Assembly (NCBI GenBank): GCA_046154645.1
Contig: JBJXDZ010000043.1
Location: 11,488-75,487 of the forward strand
Length of the DNA stretch: 64,000 bases
Reading direction: 5' to 3'
From: Ga0077555 sp046154645
Lineage (GTDB): Bacteria > Pseudomonadota > Alphaproteobacteria > Rhizobiales > Hyphomicrobiaceae
The notes beneath the pieces were generated by a model, which ran no database searches, was not told the origin of the DNA, and was given only the letters and a program-made list of their open reading frames with translations. A program made the position numbers and the translations under genes. Positions 39,992-50,109 of the stretch are shown piece by piece; positions within the stretch are counted from its first letter, which is position 1, and every line of letters begins with the position of its first letter.

Positions 39992-41971
39992 GGTCGATCT
40001 CCGCGTGGGCGGAGGAGCCTCGACGCGGGCCGCGCCGAACGCATCCAGAGCCGGTCGATCTCCGCGTGGGCGGAGGAGCCTGGTTCGCGAACGGCGTCAT
40101 GCCTCGGGCAAGGGGTCGATCTCCGCGTGGGCGGAGGAGCCATCAATGGTGACTTTCAGATAAACCAAAAGCAGGGTCGATCTCCGCGTGGGCGGAGGAG
40201 CCTTTGGCCGTTGTTGTTGACTTCGATCATGGCCGGGTCGATCTCCGCGTGGGCGGAGGAGCCCGCCGCCTTGAGATCCGCGATACGTGCCGTCTGGGTC
40301 GATCTCCGCGTGGGCGGAGGAGCCCCCTCAGTAGACTGCAGCGTCGGGAGCGTGCGGGGTCGATCTCCGCGTGGGCGGAGGAGCCTCTTGCGCGTCACAG
40401 CTGCATAGATGTCATCGGGGTCGATCTCCGCGTGGGCGGAGGAGCCGCCGAAGTGGGCCGGTCTGAGACAATCCAGATGGGTCGATCTCCGCGTGGGCGG
40501 AGGAGCCGAGCAAGAAGGGCTGTACGTCCGTATCTGCGCGGGTCGATCTCCGCGTGGGCGGAGGAGCCCGCGACATGAGCAATTGCACAGACAAAGGGAC
40601 GGGTCGATCTCCGCGTGGGCGGAGGAGCCTCTCAGACCGGCCGACTTCGGCGCTGCCGGCAGGGTCGATCTCCGCGTGGGCGGAGGAGCCTTTCTAGCGC
40701 GCTTTTCATCGCGGCATTGTGCGGGTCGATCTCCGCGTGGGCGGAGGAGCCGGTTTCCTTGATCAGCGCCAGTCGCTTCTGTAGGGTCGATCTCCGCGTG
40801 GGCGGAGGAGCCGACGGCGACGAGATCCTGCCGCCGGTCGGCGAGGGTCGATCTCCGCGTGGGCGGAGGAGCCGCATCCTGCACAAGTGGGGGCCAGCCG
40901 GCAGCGGGTCGATCTCCGCGTGGGCGGAGGAGCCCTTGAAGGCCGCATCGATCACGCCGTCGTAGCGGGTCGATCTCCGCGTGGGCGGAGGAGCCCGACG
41001 GCCGTCAGCCGCAGGTCGATCTCGTTGGGGTCGATCTCCGCGTGGGCGGAGGAGCCTGTCGTTCCAGGCCCGTGGGCGCTCGGTGCAGGGGTCGATCTCC
41101 GCGTGGGCGGAGGAGCCTCGCTGAAACCATCGACGGCCACGTGCTCGCGGGGTCGATCTCCGCGTGGGCGGAGGAGCCATGGTGTCGTGGATACAAATGA
41201 TGACCGGGCTGGGTCGATCTCCGCGTGGGCGGAGGAGCCCAACCGATGGCACGGGCGCCAACTCCTATCTCGGGTCGATCTCCGCGTGGGCGGAGGAGCC
41301 TGATTGCGCCCGTACACGACCCAAAGGGCCACGGGTCGATCTCCGCGTGGGCGGAGGAGCCGCTCAGGGCCAACACTTGGAAAGGGGCTGATGGGGTCGA
41401 TCTCCGCGTGGGCGGAGGAGCCCCGTGGCCAGAGATCGCTGGGGTGATGGCAGCGGGTCGATCTCCGCGTGGGCGGAGGAGCCTGCCGACGACAGCAGCC
41501 GCCGCCCCGTGCAGAAGGTCGATCTCCGCGTGGGCGGAGGAGCCGTCGTGCAGTCAGGCCTCAAGTCCACGGGCAAGGGTCGATCTCCGCGTGGGCGGAG
41601 GAGCCGGCCTGGCGGTGGGCCATGTGCTCTATCTCGCGGGTCGATCTCCGCGTGGGCGGAGGAGCCCCCGCCGGCTCGGCAGAGGCAATGCCTAGCGTGG
41701 GTCGATCTCCGCGTGGGCGGAGGAGCCTTATGGCTGCAATCGGTGAGGCTGGGATGGATGGGTCGATCTCCGCGTGGGCGGAGGAGCCTGGTTATGGTGA
41801 CGTGGCAGTCGGGTTCAAGGCGGTCGATCTCCGCGTGGGCGGAGGAGCCAGATTTGCAAGGATGCCCTGCCACAGCGTCAGGGGTCGATCTCCGCGTGGG
41901 CGGAGGAGCCCGTCAGGCATGACGTGCTCGCCCTCATAGCCAGGGTCGATCTCCGCGTGGGCGGAGGAGCC

Positions 41972-42004
41972 ATCCCAAGCGGCCTTGAGCCGCCCGATGA
42001 CAGG
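41972..42004 (-). repeat. duplicated CRISPR spacer, copy 1
   Basis: All 33 bases, starting ATCCCAAGCGG and ending GATGACAGG, are identical to the spacer at 42460-42492, eight repeat units to the right. The two flanking spacers are not shared. Confidence 0.95.
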
Positions 42005-42459
42005 GGTCGATCTCCGCGTGGGCGGAGGAGCCAGGGCGCGTTAACCCCGGCGATTGCGATTGCTGGGTCGATCTCCGCGTGGGCGGAGGAGCCGGTTCGC
42101 GAACGCGGGGACGGGAACGAGCAACGGGTCGATCTCCGCGTGGGCGGAGGAGCCCACAAGGACAGCCTCAACCTCTCGGTCGCCAAGGGTCGATCTCCGC
42201 GTGGGCGGAGGAGCCGCGACCGGCCTAAAAATAGGGCTCTCTGTGCGGGGTCGATCTCCGCGTGGGCGGAGGAGCCGAGGCCAGCCATCCATCAGGACAC
42301 TCGCGCACGGGTCGATCTCCGCGTGGGCGGAGGAGCCCGCCCCTCACGATGACCGGGTACGTCAACGGCGGGTCGATCTCCGCGTGGGCGGAGGAGCCCC
42401 CGCGGCAAGGCCCTGGCCCTACTCTTGCCCGGGTCGATCTCCGCGTGGGCGGAGGAGCC

Positions 42460-42492
42460 ATCCCAAGCGGCCTTGAGCCGCCCGATGACAGG
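42460..42492 (-). repeat. duplicated CRISPR spacer, copy 2
   Basis: The second copy of the spacer at 41972-42004. As the leader is on the right, this is the younger copy if both were acquired from outside. Confidence 0.95.
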
Positions 42493-45143
42493 GGTCGATC
42501 TCCGCGTGGGCGGAGGAGCCGCGGTGCCGTTCGAACCGAGCACCGAGGCATAGGGTCGATCTCCGCGTGGGCGGAGGAGCCGCGACCGTCGTGTCGACGC
42601 CGGGGCAGCTCCGGGGTCGATCTCCGCGTGGGCGGAGGAGCCTCCACCGGCAGCTTTCCGCTTAGCGTCCATGCGGGTCGATCTCCGCGTGGGCGGAGGA
42701 GCCCAAACTTGTCGGCGTAGCGGCGGCGCATATAGGGGTCGATCTCCGCGTGGGCGGAGGAGCCACAAGCCCGTCGCGGTGTCGTACACCCATGTCGGGT
42801 CGATCTCCGCGTGGGCGGAGGAGCCCACTCTTGGGGGATATCGACGTCTTGATCTGCGGGTCGATCTCCGCGTGGGCGGAGGAGCCTCATGGCACACAAC
42901 GCGCGCTTTGACTGCGACGGGTCGATCTCCGCGTGGGCGGAGGAGCCCGTTGCGCGTCTGTTGGCATTCGATCCGCACTGGGTCGATCTCCGCGTGGGCG
43001 GAGGAGCCGAGCAGGTATCCGAGATCTGGCCGGCGGGCTCGGGTCGATCTCCGCGTGGGCGGAGGAGCCGAGGCGGGGCATCTCGCCGGCATGGACCCGG
43101 AGGGTCGATCTCCGCGTGGGCGGAGGAGCCCGTAACCCGTTCCAAAACTCAGATTGTCATACGGGTCGATCTCCGCGTGGGCGGAGGAGCCAATTGGCCC
43201 AACGCAAATCAGACTCTTGCAAATGGTCGATCTCCGCGTGGGCGGAGGAGCCTCGCCGGTTCCAAATGCAAAATCAGCGGACCCGGGTCGATCTCCGCGT
43301 GGGCGGAGGAGCCGCGCTGTCTGGAGACGTAGGTGGCCTGCCGACGGGTCGATCTCCGCGTGGGCGGAGGAGCCCGCACCTGATACTGCGCCGACACGAT
43401 GGTGATGGGTCGATCTCCGCGTGGGCGGAGGAGCCTGACCGAACCCTGACCCTGGTGGCCTGATGCCGGGTCGATCTCCGCGTGGGCGGAGGAGCCATCC
43501 AGCCATGGTCCGGCATCACCTTTGATCGGGGTCGATCTCCGCGTGGGCGGAGGAGCCCGTCGAGCTTGCGCGATCTGCGGAATCGCTTGGGGTCGATCTC
43601 CGCGTGGGCGGAGGAGCCCAAAAGTGCTTCGTCCCCATGGCCTCGACTCAGGGTCGATCTCCGCGTGGGCGGAGGAGCCATGCCGAGCTTAACAAGGCCG
43701 CACCTGTCGAGGGGTCGATCTCCGCGTGGGCGGAGGAGCCACCATTCAGATGTTCCACGGTTCCGAAGTGGCGGGTCGATCTCCGCGTGGGCGGAGGAGC
43801 CACCATAACGCGGCTGGTGGCGCGTACTCTATGGGGTCGATCTCCGCGTGGGCGGAGGAGCCCCGCAATGAGTTTGTGTGCCGTCCGGATATCTGGGTCG
43901 ATCTCCGCGTGGGCGGAGGAGCCTCATCGGCGCGCATTGATTCCAGCGCATCTAAGGGTCGATCTCCGCGTGGGCGGAGGAGCCATGAACCCGCCGATGG
44001 CCACAATGGCGGACACGGGTCGATCTCCGCGTGGGCGGAGGAGCCCGCATCGGTGGCGAGGTGGTCGGCGACGTGCAGGGTCGATCTCCGCGTGGGCGGA
44101 GGAGCCACCCAACAAACCCCAATGTTCATAGCGCGACAGGGTCGATCTCCGCGTGGGCGGAGGAGCCATCGCGGCTGGTCTCGGTGCCAACTCGTTCCAG
44201 GGTCGATCTCCGCGTGGGCGGAGGAGCCAACTGCATCTACTGGCCGGCCACGCAAGGTGGGGGTCGATCTCCGCGTGGGCGGAGGAGCCTTCAGCGTTCG
44301 TGTTCCAGCGCGGCAAGCACGGGGTCGATCTCCGCGTGGGCGGAGGAGCCAGCTTCACGCGGTACACCAATAAGTCAGGGCGGGGTCGATCTCCGCGTGG
44401 GCGGAGGAGCCGCGGCCGCTTGATCCACTGGCAGCTTCTGCTTGGGTCGATCTCCGCGTGGGCGGAGGAGCCATGCCGGCGGGCGACGATCCCGGCGCCG
44501 TCCCGGGTCGATCTCCGCGTGGGCGGAGGAGCCCGGCCAAGGCCGCATCAACGCCGACAAGGAGCGGGTCGATCTCCGCGTGGGCGGAGGAGCCAGGCCG
44601 ATCCCGAAGCCGTCGCCCGATACGCCGGGTCGATCTCCGCGTGGGCGGAGGAGCCGCGCCAAGCGTACCCCGGTGCCAGCATGGCGAAGGTCGATCTCCG
44701 CGTGGGCGGAGGAGCCACGCCTATCACCCGCGCCAAGCCAAAGGCAACCGGTCGATCTCCGCGTGGGCGGAGGAGCCAGATCGAGTGCAGCGCTAATGCC
44801 ACGACAGGCGGGTCGATCTCCGCGTGGGCGGAGGAGCCGATCTCGGCATCAACGACGCGACAGTGGTGTGGGGTCGATCTCCGCGTGGGCGGAGGAGCCT
44901 GTTTGCCGGCGAGGCGGCTGTCACGCTTGGCGGGTCGATCTCCGCGTGGGCGGAGGAGCCGAACCGCTTTGAGCGGATAGGCCCGCGCTTGCGGGTCGAT
45001 CTCCGCGTGGGCGGAGGAGCCGATCCCGGTGGTGCCTGGATCGCGGTCCAGGAGGGTCGATCTCCGCGTGGGCGGAGGAGCCTCCAGGTCAACGAGTACG
45101 ATAGAGTCATTCATGGGTCGATCTCCGCGTGGGCGGAGGAGCC

Positions 45144-45259
45144 TCTGAGACCGCACTTGTGCCAAAAATTGCGCGGCTCGCCAAGCTGCACATTATTTGC
45201 CCAACGATTTCAAATAGCAATTCTGTCGGTTGTCAGTCGATAGGCTGCAACCAAGCACT
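45144..45259 (-). promoter_or_regulatory. CRISPR leader
   Basis: 116 bp between the last repeat and the cas2 stop. It is richer in A and T than its surroundings (for example CAAAAATTG and ACGATTTCAAATAGC). Its position at the adaptation-gene end marks it as the leader carrying the crRNA promoter and the integration site; no box is certain by eye. Confidence 0.7.
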
Positions 45260-45601
45260 TCATGCGGTTGCAGAGTTCGGCACCTTCAACCAGTTCACGA
45301 CGTAGAATCCGTCGGCTTCGACAAGCGACTTGGCCGCAACGCCGAGGGTCTCGATGCCCTGGCCGCCAGGTGCGGCCTTGTCACGCCACGTCAGAACGAT
45401 CGAAGCTTGTTGTTCCGGGTCCGCGCTTGATGTGGCTCCAAAGGGGAACCATTCGCTGAGAACGGACCAGATGCGCTCTCTGACACCCTTGCTCATCTCT
45501 GGCGCGGTGTAGACGCCCGGCGCAATCTCAAGCATCACAGACGCGAGGAAGCCGCGGAAACGTGGCGCCACATTGCGCGTCACGATGACGGTCATGGTCA
45601 T
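45260..45601 (-). CDS. cas2: Cas2 (type I-E)
   Basis: A 113-residue Cas2e. It opens MTMTVIVTRNVAPRFRGFLASVMLEIAPGVY, the usual I-E Cas2 start, and continues TAPEMSKGVRERIWSVLSEW. Cas2 forms the centre of the Cas1-Cas2 integrase that adds new spacers at the leader. It is longer than Cas2 from most other types, as I-E members are. The gene overlaps cas1 by four bases and ends next to the leader. Confidence 0.95.
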   Translation of the reverse strand: MTMTVIVTRNVAPRFRGFLASVMLEIAPGVYTAPEMSKGVRERIWSVLSEWFPFGATSSADPEQQASIVLTWRDKAAPGGQGIETLGVAAKSLVEADGFYVVNWLKVPNSATA

Positions 45602-46536
45602 GCGGCGTCGCTCCCAGGCGCGGAGAACGGAGGCGACTTTGCTGGACTGTGGTGAGGTTCGGGATCGCCGAACAGCAGCTTGATCCGATCGATCATGCGC
45701 TCGATGACGCTACCCTTGCGCAAGGCGCGGCCGGCATGCTTTCGCGCGACGCGCTCGATGCTGAGCGTTGGATCCTTGGTCACCTCGACGACAGCTGAGA
45801 AGGCCGCCGGCACGGTGGTATCGTCGCGGTACAAGTCCGCGATGTCGAGAACGAATGATTGCCCGGGGTCTTCGTGGATAAAGCCCAGCTGCGGGATCGT
45901 CGATGTCGCAGCGACTGCAATTGCGGCGGCGGCCTCAATGGCGCTGGCGGTGTGGTTGAGGGCCTGGTTCGGCAAATCGGCCGCGCCGGGATCGCTGCGG
46001 TCATAGCGCCGCCCCTGCCACTTGATGCCGAAGCGCTGGGCCTGCAATTTGTACATTTCCTTGACGCGTGAGCCCTCGATGCCGCGCAAGCTCGCGATGT
46101 CCGAGTGCGGCAGGATTTCGCCGAGGCGCCACGCATACATGCGGCGCGCCACATCGAGGCGCGCGCCTTCGTTGTCGGACCAGACACGGGCTTGGCGGCG
46201 GGCCAGACCGGAGCGATCCGGAATGAGCGGCGGCGCAGTGTATGCGCGAACGCCATCGTCACCAACTGCGGCGATTGCCGTCCCGTGACGCGCGCAGAGG
46301 CGGAGGGCGTCGTGGCTCACAGTGCTGCCGGGGCCAAGCAGGATCATGGACACCATTTGGAAGGGAATTGCGTAGTCCCCAGGACCAAGCGCATCGCCCT
46401 CGGCCGGTTCGGGCCCGCGCGCAAAGCGAAGCGTGCCGTCGGTGACGGTCAGTGCTCCCCGCGACAGCCACACAAGCCCATGGCGATCCTTATGTGGGAT
46501 GCGCGCTGTTTCGAGACCGAGGCGGCCTTTCAGCAT
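45598..46536 (-). CDS. cas1: Cas1 (type I-E)
   Basis: A 312-residue Cas1e integrase. The metal-binding residues are Glu154 (GIEGSRVK), His221 (GFIHEDP) and Asp234 (DIADLY); their spacing equals that of the E. coli enzyme (Glu141, His208, Asp221). The C-terminus has a Pro/Ser/His tail. It captures prespacers and inserts them at the leader-repeat junction. All active-site residues are present, so adaptation may still work. Confidence 0.97.
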   Translation of the reverse strand: MLKGRLGLETARIPHKDRHGLVWLSRGALTVTDGTLRFARGPEPAEGDALGPGDYAIPFQMVSMILLGPGSTVSHDALRLCARHGTAIAAVGDDGVRAYTAPPLIPDRSGLARRQARVWSDNEGARLDVARRMYAWRLGEILPHSDIASLRGIEGSRVKEMYKLQAQRFGIKWQGRRYDRSDPGAADLPNQALNHTASAIEAAAAIAVAATSTIPQLGFIHEDPGQSFVLDIADLYRDDTTVPAAFSAVVEVTKDPTLSIERVARKHAGRALRKGSVIERMIDRIKLLFGDPEPHHSPAKSPPFSAPGSDAA

Positions 46537-46539
46537 GGC

Positions 46540-47388
46540 TTAAAAAGCCTCCTCGTTGCGGCGGCGAGCCGGGCGCAACAGCAGCATGCCGAACCCGTAG
46601 GACCTGTGGCGGCCGACACCGTCGGCAAGTGCAGCGTGGAAGGCCGTCTCGTTCTTGACGACAAGTTCGCCGTGTAGCGTCGCATCGGGGCCTTCGGGCG
46701 CGTATCCCTGGCGGGCAACGCGGGTGCGCTGGTACTGATGCAAAGTCGTGGTCGTCAAGTCGATATCGGCGGCCGTATCAAGGCGTGTCGCCAACCAGTC
46801 GAAGTAGACGGTGTCGCGGGTGCGCCCCGCTCGCTCCATGCCCGATGGCGCTGCATTCCCCTCGGCGACTGTCGGGCGTTCGTCGGGGAAGCGCCGCTGG
46901 GCCTCGACGAAGTAGGCATCGAGTTCAGAGCCGGCCTTGTACGGCCTTTGGGGATCGCGCGGATTGGGCAAGTCCCCCCGGATGCGAACGACGGGCCGGA
47001 CGCGGACATCGAACGCCAGGCGGCGCCCACTTGGCCAGTCGGAGGGCACCTCGCGAGTACTTATGCGATCAAGGCCGAGAACGTGCGCCGCCTCGGGCAT
47101 GCTGGTCTCCCGGATGGCAGTTTTCAGCGCTTCTTCCGTGCAGCGCGAATAGGCGTAGACCGAACCGGCACGAGCGCCGGGGGCGGACATCAGGCGGAAC
47201 GGGCGGAGGCTCGCCGGACCGAACGTCTCGTCGAGCAAGTGATGCAGGGCGCGGCCTTCATCGAGGCCGGCGTCATGCTCGCGGCCCTTGCGCGCGTAGG
47301 TGATCTGGCCGCGGTTGCGGTCGGCCGCGAAACGCGCCAGCGCCCGAAGATCGACCGGCAGATGCAGCAGGTTCAAGGTCGCTGTCAT
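46540..47388 (-). CDS. cas6e: Cas6e crRNA endonuclease
   Basis: A 282-residue Cas6e (Cse3/CasE). It has the N-terminal RAMP fold and the catalytic histidine region GRALHHLLDETFGP (His49 or His50). The C-terminal GVGRHRSYGFGMLLLRP is the glycine-rich loop of RAMP proteins. It cuts the array transcript below the repeat hairpin and stays on the crRNA 3' handle in Cascade. It overlaps cas5e by four bases and ends three bases before cas1. Confidence 0.95.
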   Translation of the reverse strand: MTATLNLLHLPVDLRALARFAADRNRGQITYARKGREHDAGLDEGRALHHLLDETFGPASLRPFRLMSAPGARAGSVYAYSRCTEEALKTAIRETSMPEAAHVLGLDRISTREVPSDWPSGRRLAFDVRVRPVVRIRGDLPNPRDPQRPYKAGSELDAYFVEAQRRFPDERPTVAEGNAAPSGMERAGRTRDTVYFDWLATRLDTAADIDLTTTTLHQYQRTRVARQGYAPEGPDATLHGELVVKNETAFHAALADGVGRHRSYGFGMLLLRPARRRNEEAF

Positions 47389-48170
47389 GGTGCCGCCTCG
47401 GACAAGGCAATGCGGCCTTCGATGACGGCGCGCGTGCCGCCATGCAGGCCCGAAATCCAGTTACGCCGGTCGGCGACCGCGATTGCCCGATCGACCAGCG
47501 CGCCGGATGTCGGGCCTTCGTCGGCCGGCCACAGCGCCCGCAAGCGCACGGCGTCACGCTGCGTGCGCGGGCTTTGCGATGCCGTGATGTCGGCGAGCGC
47601 CCCCAAGGCCGCGTGTGCCGTTTCCGCCTCGATAAAGGAGGATCCGTCGGCGAAACGATGCCTGAGTGGAAAGGCCGGCAAGCAAGGTTTGCGCCCGATG
47701 AACAGCGGTCGCGCTGGGCGATCAAGAGCATCGGCGAGGTCATCTAGGGATGGCGTCGCGACGGAGTCTTTCAGCGTGGCCACAACGACCACGGCGGCAT
47801 CGGGGTGATAGTCGCGCTGCCGGCGATGGATGGAATCCAGCGAACCTCCGGCGCGTTCCTCAGGCTCGCCGCGTGTGGTCCAGCCGCGCTTCTCGTCACC
47901 CAACCCCTGCACATTCTGCATGTCGCGCAAGACGCCAATGATTGGCTCGCGTTCGCGGCGGGCGGCGAACACAAGGCGATCCTGCAATTCCTGGTGCGCC
48001 TGCCGTTCGGTGCGATCGTAGCCGAGGGCGTTCGCGAAGAGGCCGGTCATGGCGGAGAGCGCGGGGAAATCCCACGTCACGCCGATGTGGTCGATGGCGA
48101 CGCCGCCAAACGCGACAAGCGGTGCCTCCAGGCGCATGACGAGCCAGCGGCGTCTTGTGCCTGTGGTCAT
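47385..48170 (-). CDS. cas5e: Cas5e Cascade subunit
   Basis: A 261-residue Cas5e (CasD). It starts MTTGTRRRWLVMRLEAPLVAFGGVAID, the typical opening. In Cascade it holds the 5' handle of the crRNA. The start at 48170 overlaps the cas7e stop as ATGA, which fixes it; a longer upstream reading would overlap cas7e needlessly. Confidence 0.94.
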   Translation of the reverse strand: MTTGTRRRWLVMRLEAPLVAFGGVAIDHIGVTWDFPALSAMTGLFANALGYDRTERQAHQELQDRLVFAARREREPIIGVLRDMQNVQGLGDEKRGWTTRGEPEERAGGSLDSIHRRQRDYHPDAAVVVVATLKDSVATPSLDDLADALDRPARPLFIGRKPCLPAFPLRHRFADGSSFIEAETAHAALGALADITASQSPRTQRDAVRLRALWPADEGPTSGALVDRAIAVADRRNWISGLHGGTRAVIEGRIALSEAAP

Positions 48171-49414
48171 GCGGCGTCCCCGCTCGCGACAGCTGCCTTG
48201 GCCCATTGCGCGAGATCGCTGATTGAGCCACGCGGGACGCCGCCCCAGTCCGTGTTCTGCAGATGCAGCGCGCGACGGGCCTCGCCGGTAGCATAGGCCT
48301 TGTCGAACTGGCCAAGTTGCTGTTCGAGCTTGTGTAGCGCGTCGCGGATGCTGGCTTTCGACGGCTCGCGGAATGCCGCGCTGAGGCTGCGCGGCTGGCG
48401 ATTGCCGGCTTCGACCAGCATGAGTTCAGCGCGGCCATAGGGCGCGGTGGAGCCAAGCTTGGCGCCCGGCGAAACCTCGGCGATGAGGTAGAGCAGGTTG
48501 TGGATCACCTCCGCCGCGAGAGCGCGCCGTTCAGGTGGTACCGTCAGCCAGTCCTTGCGCTGGCAGCCGGCCGTGTTGGACACGAGCGCAGGCACGTCAA
48601 CGACGACATAGCCGTAGAACAGGCCCGACGTCAGTTCCGTTTCTTGAATGGTGTCGGCGCCGCTGTCATCGTCATCGCGTTTGAGATCGTCCATGGCGGT
48701 GAGATAATCGGATTCTGTTTCAGCGGCATGGGTCGTGAAGGCGTGCGCGACGTGGATGGGTGCGTCGATGTTGGCAGCCGGGTCCGACGTCACCATGCGG
48801 CCGAACAGGGCTGCAGCGAGGCCGGCGGCACCGGTAGTCTGCTCGCGCAGCGTCCTGATGTTGGCCTTGAAGGTGTCAGCCCACTCTTTCTTGATTTTCT
48901 CGACTTCCGGTGGCGCACTGTCGGGCTTTCTCGCCTTCTTGCCGCCTTTGGCGTCGTCCGCGACCGCTGGCGCGGATTGGACGGAGCCCATCAACGGATC
49001 GATGCGTTCGGCGAGATCACGGGCTTGGCCGGCAAGCCAATCCATCTCGGGTTTCCCGAACAGCAGCGTCTGCCGTTTGCTCTTGTCGGTACCCTTGTCG
49101 CCGTAGACGGCGGTCTGGAACAGGGTCTCGACGACGGCGCGCGTTGCCGGCGAAATCGACCCAGGGAGCACGCCGATCACCTTCTCGGTCACGAGTTCGC
49201 GGGAGCGGAACGCATCGGTGAAGCCATTGACGTGCGACAGCGCGTGCACATCATCAGCCTTGCGCCAGTGGCGCTTCAGGCATTGGCTCGAGATGCGCGT
49301 TCGTAACGTCCCGCCGAAAGGGAGGCGCTTGGCGAAGCCGCTGTCGTCGCGATTGAGCAGGACGCTGGAATAAGAATGCAGCGTGTGAATCTGCAGGAAG
49401 CGGACCTCGGTCAT
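48167..49414 (-). CDS. cas7e: Cas7e Cascade backbone subunit
   Basis: A 415-residue Cas7e (Cse4/CasC), of which six copies line the crRNA. The family N-terminus FLQIHTLHSYSSVLLNRDDSGFAKRLPFGG is intact, followed by RISSQCLKRHWR. A Lys-rich loop near residues 155-185 (DDAKGGKKARKPDSAPPEVEK) makes this protein somewhat longer than the E. coli subunit. It overlaps both neighbours by four bases. Confidence 0.95.
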   Translation of the reverse strand: MTEVRFLQIHTLHSYSSVLLNRDDSGFAKRLPFGGTLRTRISSQCLKRHWRKADDVHALSHVNGFTDAFRSRELVTEKVIGVLPGSISPATRAVVETLFQTAVYGDKGTDKSKRQTLLFGKPEMDWLAGQARDLAERIDPLMGSVQSAPAVADDAKGGKKARKPDSAPPEVEKIKKEWADTFKANIRTLREQTTGAAGLAAALFGRMVTSDPAANIDAPIHVAHAFTTHAAETESDYLTAMDDLKRDDDDSGADTIQETELTSGLFYGYVVVDVPALVSNTAGCQRKDWLTVPPERRALAAEVIHNLLYLIAEVSPGAKLGSTAPYGRAELMLVEAGNRQPRSLSAAFREPSKASIRDALHKLEQQLGQFDKAYATGEARRALHLQNTDWGGVPRGSISDLAQWAKAAVASGDAA

Positions 49415-50109
49415 GCTTCGTCTCCGGAAGAGTTGCTCGTGGTGTCATCGGTGTCGGTGCGGCGCGCGCTATCAAGTCGTGCGTAGTAATCCCGTGCGAT
49501 GTCCCGAGTGACCTTGGCATCGTCGGGATGGAGCAGCAGGCGAGCTATGCCTGTGCAGTCGAATGTCGCGTCGGCGGGGAGGCGGGTGGAAAGAAAGCGA
49601 GCGGCTCTCACAACGAGATCGATCCGAGTTTCACCGGATGATCCCAGCAATTGGGCAAGGCGCGCCTCGGAGTAGGCCGGTTTCGGGTTGGTCGCATCTT
49701 GAGGCCACCGTAGGTCTGCGCCATCGCACAGCACGTGCCCGAGGCCGCGACGCCGGCTCCGCGCGACGGCTGCGCCACCTTCGGTCGAGCCGGCCGAAAC
49801 TTCCGGCCGGGCCGTCTTGTGGCCGGAATGGCGCGACGGCTTGGCCTCGTCACGGCCCTTAGGCGTGAGGATCGCCAGCGCCTGTATGATCTGGGCCCAG
49901 GTCGCCTCGGCCGCCTCGGTGCCTCCCAACTGATAACGGGAGCACAGGCGCCAGAAGTACGGCGCGCCGTAAGCATCAGATGTCGCGTCCATCCGGCGTA
50001 GCTCCGCCAGGGGACCAGAATACAGGCCAGCAAGATCGCGACAGATACCGCCGATCTTGTCGTCGAGTGACACTACCTTGGGTTTCGCCTCAAGTTCAGG
50101 CATCGGCAT
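49411..50109 (-). CDS. cse2: Cse2 (Cas11e) Cascade small subunit
   Basis: A 232-residue Cse2 (CasB), an all-helical small subunit present as a dimer along the Cascade belly. It shows PYFWRLCSRYQLGGTEAAEATWAQIIQALAIL and later RLAQLLGSSGETRIDLVVRAARFLS. ATG 50109 was chosen because GGAGG lies nine bases before it and the start then falls within the end of cas8e, as in the rest of the operon. An ATG six bases later is the alternative. Confidence 0.92.
   Translation of the reverse strand: MPMPELEAKPKVVSLDDKIGGICRDLAGLYSGPLAELRRMDATSDAYGAPYFWRLCSRYQLGGTEAAEATWAQIIQALAILTPKGRDEAKPSRHSGHKTARPEVSAGSTEGGAAVARSRRRGLGHVLCDGADLRWPQDATNPKPAYSEARLAQLLGSSGETRIDLVVRAARFLSTRLPADATFDCTGIARLLLHPDDAKVTRDIARDYYARLDSARRTDTDDTTSNSSGDEA

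Larger units (their letters stand above)
38812..45143 (-). CRISPR. type I-E CRISPR array, 104 repeats and 103 spacers
   Basis: The 28-bp repeat reads GGTCGATCTCCGCG then TGGGCGGAGGAGCC on the plus strand. The complement, which starts GGCTCCTCCGCCC, resembles the I-E consensus with its inner hairpin (CTCCGC with GCGGAG). Repeats were counted one by one: 104 starts, always 61 bp apart except one step of 82 bp. Spacers are therefore 33 bp, or 32 bp with a 29-bp repeat. The base before GGTC is usually G, as expected when the 29th repeat base comes from the PAM. Transcription should be leftward, from the leader beside cas2. The far-left repeat has C for its first G, like a trailer-end repeat. Confidence 0.98.

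Noticed and set aside
38812..45143. Rightward transcription of the array from the 38.8-kb end
   Set aside because: The adaptation genes and the AT-richer leader are at the right end, the complement of the repeat matches the type I-E form, and the left-most repeat carries an end-type change.
40053..45143. tracrRNA or type II features near the array
   Set aside because: All eight type I-E genes are present and no cas9 or anti-repeat is seen.
38825..45243. Many long open frames on both strands through the array, with repeating words such as SISAWAEEP and APPPTRRST
   Set aside because: They are products of the stop-free 28-bp repeat read in shifting frames at a 61-bp period. They are not proteins.
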